Of a stretch of DNA of 64,000 nucleotides, positions 60,655-64,000 are shown piece after piece (the stretch's first letter is position 1; each line of letters starts with the position of its first letter). A model generated the notes under the pieces. The model searched no databases. It was not told the DNA's origin and was given only the letters and a program-made list of their open reading frames with translations. This DNA is from Streptomyces sp. NBC_00440 (lineage in GTDB: Bacteria; Actinomycetota; Actinomycetes; Streptomycetales; Streptomycetaceae), in contig NZ_CP107921.1 of the NCBI RefSeq assembly GCF_036014215.1, positions 4,026,001 to 4,090,000 on the forward strand. The letters run 5' to 3'. Made by a program: the position numbers and the translations under genes.

Positions 60655-61101
60655 TTACGCGGCGACGACCTCGATGCCGAGCTGTGCGGCAACGTCGGCG
60701 TGCAGACGCACGGACACCTGGTGGGCACCCAGGGTCTTGATCGGCGAACCGAGCTCGACGCGACGCTTGTCGACCACGGGGCCACCGGCAGCCTTGATCG
60801 CCGAGGCGATGTCGGCCGGGGTGACGGAACCGAAGAGGCGGCCGGCGTCGCCGGAGCGAACGGCCAGACGGACCTTCACGCCCTCGAGCTTGGCCTTGAC
60901 CTCATTGGCCTGCTCGATGGTCGCGATCTCGTGGATCTTGCGGGCGCGGCGAATCTGCGCCACGTCCTGCTCGCCACCCTTGGTCCAGCGGATCGCGAAA
61001 CCACGCGGGACCAGGTAGTTGCGGGCGTAGCCGTCCTTGACGTCAACGACGTCGCCGGCGGAACCGAGGCCAGCGACCTCGTGGGTGAGGATGATCTTCA
61101 T
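60655..61101 (-). CDS. rplI: Ribosomal protein bL9
   Basis: 148 residues, the usual length of L9: [19 protein letters not shown], then [15 protein letters not shown], the conserved N-domain, a long connecting helix and the C-domain. It binds 23S rRNA in the large subunit. Last gene of the rpsF-ssb-rpsR-rplI operon, starting 18 bp after rpsR. Confidence 0.97.
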   Translation of the reverse strand: MKIILTHEVAGLGSAGDVVDVKDGYARNYLVPRGFAIRWTKGGEQDVAQIRRARKIHEIATIEQANEVKAKLEGVKVRLAVRSGDAGRLFGSVTPADIASAIKAAGGPVVDKRRVELGSPIKTLGAHQVSVRLHADVAAQLGIEVVAA

Positions 61102-61119
61102 TTTTCGGTCACCCTTCCC

Positions 61120-61356
61120 TTATCGCGCAGTGGACGTGTAGGGCAGCAGCGCCATCTCACGGCTGTTCTTGACAGCCGTGGCGACGTCACGCTGGTGCTG
61201 CGTGCAGTTGCCGGTAACGCGGCGGGCACGGATCTTGCCACGGTCGGAAATGAACTTCCGCAGCATGTTCGTGTCCTTGTAGTCCACGTACTGGGTCTTG
61301 TCCTTGCAGAAAGCGCAGACCTTCTTCTTAGGCTTGCGCACAGGCGGCTTCGCCAT
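61120..61356 (-). CDS. rpsR: Ribosomal protein bS18 (zinc-ribbon, C+ type)
   Basis: 78 residues. The N-terminus [15 protein letters not shown] has CxxC and a further Cys in GNCTQHQRD, giving a zinc-binding form, the main C+ S18 used when zinc is plentiful. Streptomyces often has a second, zinc-free S18 elsewhere. Third gene of the ribosomal operon; ribosome-binding site AGGAG upstream. Confidence 0.97.
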   Translation of the reverse strand: MAKPPVRKPKKKVCAFCKDKTQYVDYKDTNMLRKFISDRGKIRARRVTGNCTQHQRDVATAVKNSREMALLPYTSTAR

Positions 61357-61398
61357 GGTGTTTCTCCTGTGTGATCAAGAAGTGGGGTACGGGCTGCC

Positions 61399-62001
61399 CT
61401 AGAAGGGCGGCTCGTCCGAGTAGCCACCGCCGGAGCCGGAACCGCCGGAGCTTCCGCCCCAGCTGCCCCCGCCCTGCTGCTGGCCACCGCCGGCCGGCGC
61501 GTTGGAGGCCCACGGGTCGTCGGCGGGCGCACCGCCACCGCCCTGCTGGCCTCCGCTGGGGGCTCCGCCCCAGTTGCCGCCGCCCTGCTGCTGGCCACCG
61601 CCGCCGTAACCACCCTGGCCGCCCTGACCGCCTCGACCGGTGGTCTTGGTGACCTTGGCCGTGGCCGTCTTGAGGCTGGGGCCGACTTCCTCGACGTCCA
61701 GCTCGTAGACCGTGCGCTTGACGCCCTCACGGTCCTCGTAGGACCGCTGCTTCAGCCGGCCCTGCACGACGACGCGCATGCCTCGCTGAAGCGATTCCGC
61801 GACGTTCTCCGCCGCCTGACGCCAGACCGAGCAGGTGAGGAAAAGGCCTTCGCCGTCCTTCCACTCATTGGTCTGCTTGTCGAAGATGCGGGGGGTGGAC
61901 GCGACACGGAACTTCGCGACCGCCGCACCGGACGGGGTGAAGCGCAGCTCGGGGTCGTCGACGAGATTGCCGACGACCGTGATGACGGTCTCGCCTGCCA
62001 T
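61399..62001 (-). CDS. ssb: Single-stranded DNA-binding protein
   Basis: 200 residues. The OB fold fills the first 115 ([38 protein letters not shown]), followed by a long Gly/Gln-rich flexible tail ([13 protein letters not shown]) and the acidic tip SDEPPF that docks partner proteins. Coats single-stranded DNA during replication, repair and recombination. Second gene of the rpsF operon. This is the essential SSB copy near oriC; Streptomyces has a paralogue used during sporulation elsewhere. Confidence 0.97.
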   Translation of the reverse strand: MAGETVITVVGNLVDDPELRFTPSGAAVAKFRVASTPRIFDKQTNEWKDGEGLFLTCSVWRQAAENVAESLQRGMRVVVQGRLKQRSYEDREGVKRTVYELDVEEVGPSLKTATAKVTKTTGRGGQGGQGGYGGGGQQQGGGNWGGAPSGGQQGGGGAPADDPWASNAPAGGGQQQGGGSWGGSSGGSGSGGGYSDEPPF

Positions 62002-62073
62002 GGGTGAACCTCTCGGCGGGTATTGCTTGGCTGCTTGGTGCTACTCGGACCCGATGACTGCTGAGCTAGATGC

Positions 62074-62364
62074 TCAGTGGGTCTCGGGGCGGAGGACCTT
62101 GGTCCGGAGGACCGACTCGTTCAGGTTCATCTGCCGGTCGAGCTCCTTGACGACCGCAGGCTCGGCCTGCAGGTCGATGACCGAGTAGATGCCCTCGGGC
62201 TTCTTCTTGATCTCGTAAGCGAGACGACGACGGCCCCAGGTGTCGACCTTCTCAACCTTTCCTTCGCCCTCACGGACGACGGAGAGGAAAGTCTCGATCA
62301 GCGGGGAGACAGCGCGCTCCTCGAGTTCGGGGTCGAGGATGACCATCACTTCGTAGTGACGCAT
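62074..62364 (-). CDS. rpsF: Ribosomal protein bS6
   Basis: 96 residues from ATG 62364, with a perfect AAAGGAGGTG at 62372-62381. [30 protein letters not shown] and [22 protein letters not shown] are family marks. It pairs with S18 on the small subunit. First gene of rpsF-ssb-rpsR-rplI; the promoter lies in the 266-bp divergent gap (62365-62630). Confidence 0.97.
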   Translation of the reverse strand: MRHYEVMVILDPELEERAVSPLIETFLSVVREGEGKVEKVDTWGRRRLAYEIKKKPEGIYSVIDLQAEPAVVKELDRQMNLNESVLRTKVLRPETH

Positions 62365-62630
62365 GTGGAACCCACCTCCTTTGGACTCAGCGGCCACGGT
62401 CGTTCCGTGGCAGGAGGGTCGTGATGCGTACGCAACGGTATCGACAGCCACTGACAATCCACTTTCGCGGAGAAAGGGATTGTTCACTGGACTGGGCAGA
62501 CACCGGTGCAGACCGTACAGACTACCTGCACACCCGCTTCCGGTTGAAATCCGGCGGTCACAGGGCAGACTCTCTATGTGTGGGATGTGAGCGGCGTTAC
62601 AGTACGCCGCCTGATGCCAGGAGGTGCCTG

Positions 62631-62966
62631 ATGTCTCAGGCAGCGCGACACAACCCTTCTACGCGACACAACGCCGTCACCTCTCTCTTCGCCTCGGACG
62701 GCAAGCCGCACCCGCTGGAAGACAGCCTGGGCGTGGTGGCACTCGTACTCGGTGTGCTGGCGCTCGTCGCGGCCGGGTTCAACAATCTGCATCTGCTGAG
62801 CTCCTGGGCAGGGCTGGTGGGGATCCTGGTCGGCGCCTACGGAATGTTCATCTCGATCACGACGCGTGAGCGGTTCATCGTGATCCTCGGGATCGGCGCC
62901 TCTGCGGTGGGCTTCTACATCGGCATGGCGCACGGCGGCCTCTTCGGTGGGGTGCTGGGCGGCTGA
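62631..62966 (+). CDS. Small three-helix membrane protein, function unknown
   Basis: 111 residues from ATG 62631 (CAGGAGGTG upstream). A 33-residue polar N-terminus ([26 protein letters not shown]) precedes three helices ([59 protein letters not shown]). Conserved beside rpsF in Streptomyces by recollection; no known role. Confidence 0.8.
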   Translation: MSQAARHNPSTRHNAVTSLFASDGKPHPLEDSLGVVALVLGVLALVAAGFNNLHLLSSWAGLVGILVGAYGMFISITTRERFIVILGIGASAVGFYIGMAHGGLFGGVLGG

Positions 62967-63086
62967 GGGCCGCCGCGCTACTTGTCCGATACGGCCAGTC
63001 GGGGCGCTCCACGGCAGCAGTAGGCTTCGGCGGGAGAGCCGACGCCCCTGTACCCATGGGGACACGCCTGCCGAGGAGCGCCCCGC

Positions 63087-64000
63087 ATGAGCCTGACCCT
63101 GAGGACCATCAGCCGCGAGCAGCATCTGGCGTACATCCAGAGCCTGCCGGCGGCGAGTCACTGCCAGGTCCCCGCATGGGCGGAAGTGAAGACGGAGTGG
63201 CGCTCGGAGAGCCTCGGCTGGTTCGATAAGGACGGCCAGATGGTCGGAGCGGGCCTGGTGCTCTACCGGCAGCTCCCCAAGATCAAGCGTTATCTGGCCT
63301 ACCTCCCGGAGGGGCCGGTCCTCAACTGGTACGCCCCGAATCTCAACGAGTGGCTCCAGCCGATGCTGGCCCATCTCAAGGAGCAGGGCGCGTTCTCGGT
63401 GAAGATGGGGCCGCCGGTGGTCATCCGCCGGTGGAACGCGGCGGCGATCAAGTCGGGTATCCAGGACCCGGACGTGAAGCGGCTGCGCGACGTCGAGGCC
63501 ACACATATCGAGCCGCGCGCGTTCGAGGTGTCCGACCGGCTGCGGAAGATGGGCTGGCAGCAGGGTGAGGACGGCGGCGCCGGTTTCGGTGACGTGCAGC
63601 CCCGCTACGTCTTCCAGGTCCCGCTGGCCAACCGCTCGCTCGACGACGTCCTCAAGGGCTTCAACCAGCTGTGGCGGCGCAACATCAAGAAGGCCGAGAA
63701 GGCCGGCGTCGAGGTCGTCCAGGGCTCCTACGAGGACCTGGCGGAGTGGCAGCGGCTGTACGAGATCACCGCTGAGCGCGATCACTTCCGGCCGCGCCCG
63801 CTCTCGTACTTCCAGCGCATGTGGTCGGTCCTCAACACCGAGGACCCGAACCGGATGCGGCTGTACTTCGCCCGCCACGACGGTGAGAACGTCGCCGCGG
63901 CCACCATGCTGATCGTCGGCGGACATGTCTGGTACTCCTATGGCGCCTCTGCCAACCACAAGCGGGAAGTACGGCCGTCGAACGCCATGCAGTGGCGGAT
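63087..64000 (+). CDS. femX: FemX-type lipid II peptidyl (glycyl) transferase, 3' partial
   Basis: The first 304 residues are present, starting ATG 63087 (GAGGAGCGCC upstream) and open to the window end. SLTLRTISREQHLAYIQSLP and ASHCQVPAWAEVKTEWRSE start the FemABX fold; LAYLPEGPVLNW, NIKKAEKAGVEVVQGSYEDL and ERDHFRPRPLSYFQRMW follow. FemX-type enzymes attach the first Gly to the stem peptide of lipid II using aminoacyl-tRNA, building the Gly bridge of LL-Dap peptidoglycan in Streptomyces. By synteny the orthologue is SCO3904. Cytoplasmic, near the membrane. Confidence 0.92.
   Translation, partial: MSLTLRTISREQHLAYIQSLPAASHCQVPAWAEVKTEWRSESLGWFDKDGQMVGAGLVLYRQLPKIKRYLAYLPEGPVLNWYAPNLNEWLQPMLAHLKEQGAFSVKMGPPVVIRRWNAAAIKSGIQDPDVKRLRDVEATHIEPRAFEVSDRLRKMGWQQGEDGGAGFGDVQPRYVFQVPLANRSLDDVLKGFNQLWRRNIKKAEKAGVEVVQGSYEDLAEWQRLYEITAERDHFRPRPLSYFQRMWSVLNTEDPNRMRLYFARHDGENVAAATMLIVGGHVWYSYGASANHKREVRPSNAMQWR

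Overview
The window is high-GC actinobacterial DNA and almost certainly a Streptomyces chromosome. It carries the sporulation pair ssgR/ssgA, a fused cydCD, femX, an SsgA-like protein family found only in sporulating actinomycetes, perfect parS sites of the Streptomyces type, and a gene order (pheA-serS ... cydABCD-hisC ... thiC-ssgA-ssgR ... dnaB ... rplI-rpsR-ssb-rpsF-femX) that, from memory, follows the core chromosome of S. coelicolor running from about SCO3964 down to SCO3904. By that synteny the replication origin lies beyond the right-hand end of the window, a few tens of kilobases away. No insertion sequence, integrase, tRNA, rRNA or CRISPR array was found.

Layout. 1-5.6 kb: end of a copper-trafficking operon (CopD/YtkA-type protein, Tat-exported DyP peroxidase), then pheA, a 700-bp non-coding region rich in DnaA boxes, serS and a HAD phosphatase. 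5.9-8.9 kb: FadR-type regulator with its MFS exporter, and an unassigned HTH/coiled-coil protein. 9.0-12.6 kb: a minus-strand operon of two ABC-2 ATPase/permease pairs with overlapping genes. 12.9-17.7 kb: a plus-strand run of four genes (M24 peptidase, EphD-like epoxide hydrolase/SDR fusion, PF10118-type metalloprotein, MerR regulator), the first three overlapping. 17.9-21.6 kb: LLM oxidoreductase, second HAD phosphatase, GAF-GAF histidine kinase. 21.6-27.9 kb: cydABCD (cytochrome bd and its ABC exporter) under a Rex-type operator. 28-35 kb: hisC, LacI regulator, phosphoesterase, membrane protein, thiC with a TPP riboswitch. 35-50 kb: YibE/F protein, ssgA, ssgR, small membrane proteins, cystathionine gamma-lyase, then regulators, transferases and hydrolases. 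50-57.3 kb: a more strain-variable stretch (ArsR-type regulator, peptide deformylase, LysR/quinone-reductase pair, NmrA/HxlR pair, two truncated pseudogenes meeting head to head, a DHFR-like protein). 57.3-64 kb: dnaB, MATE exporter, the rpsF-ssb-rpsR-rplI operon, a small membrane protein and femX, which runs off the end.

Themes. The window is full of replication/segregation cis-elements: three perfect 14-bp parS sites (two placed on the start codons of genes) and four groups of DnaA boxes, two of them in sizeable intergenic regions (pheA-serS and dnaB-MATE). Respiration and redox are a second theme: Rex operator, cytochrome bd, an adjacent DevS-like GAF kinase, DyP peroxidase, and divergent redox regulator/oxidoreductase pairs. 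In-frame tandem repeats expand the ends of three unrelated proteins (ssgR, a MerR regulator, an MFS exporter). Most of the rest is ordinary core chromosome. I found no convincing new defence, toxin or biosynthetic system; the best leads are the cis-element landscape, the EphD-fusion operon and the pseudogene junction at 55.7-56.6 kb.
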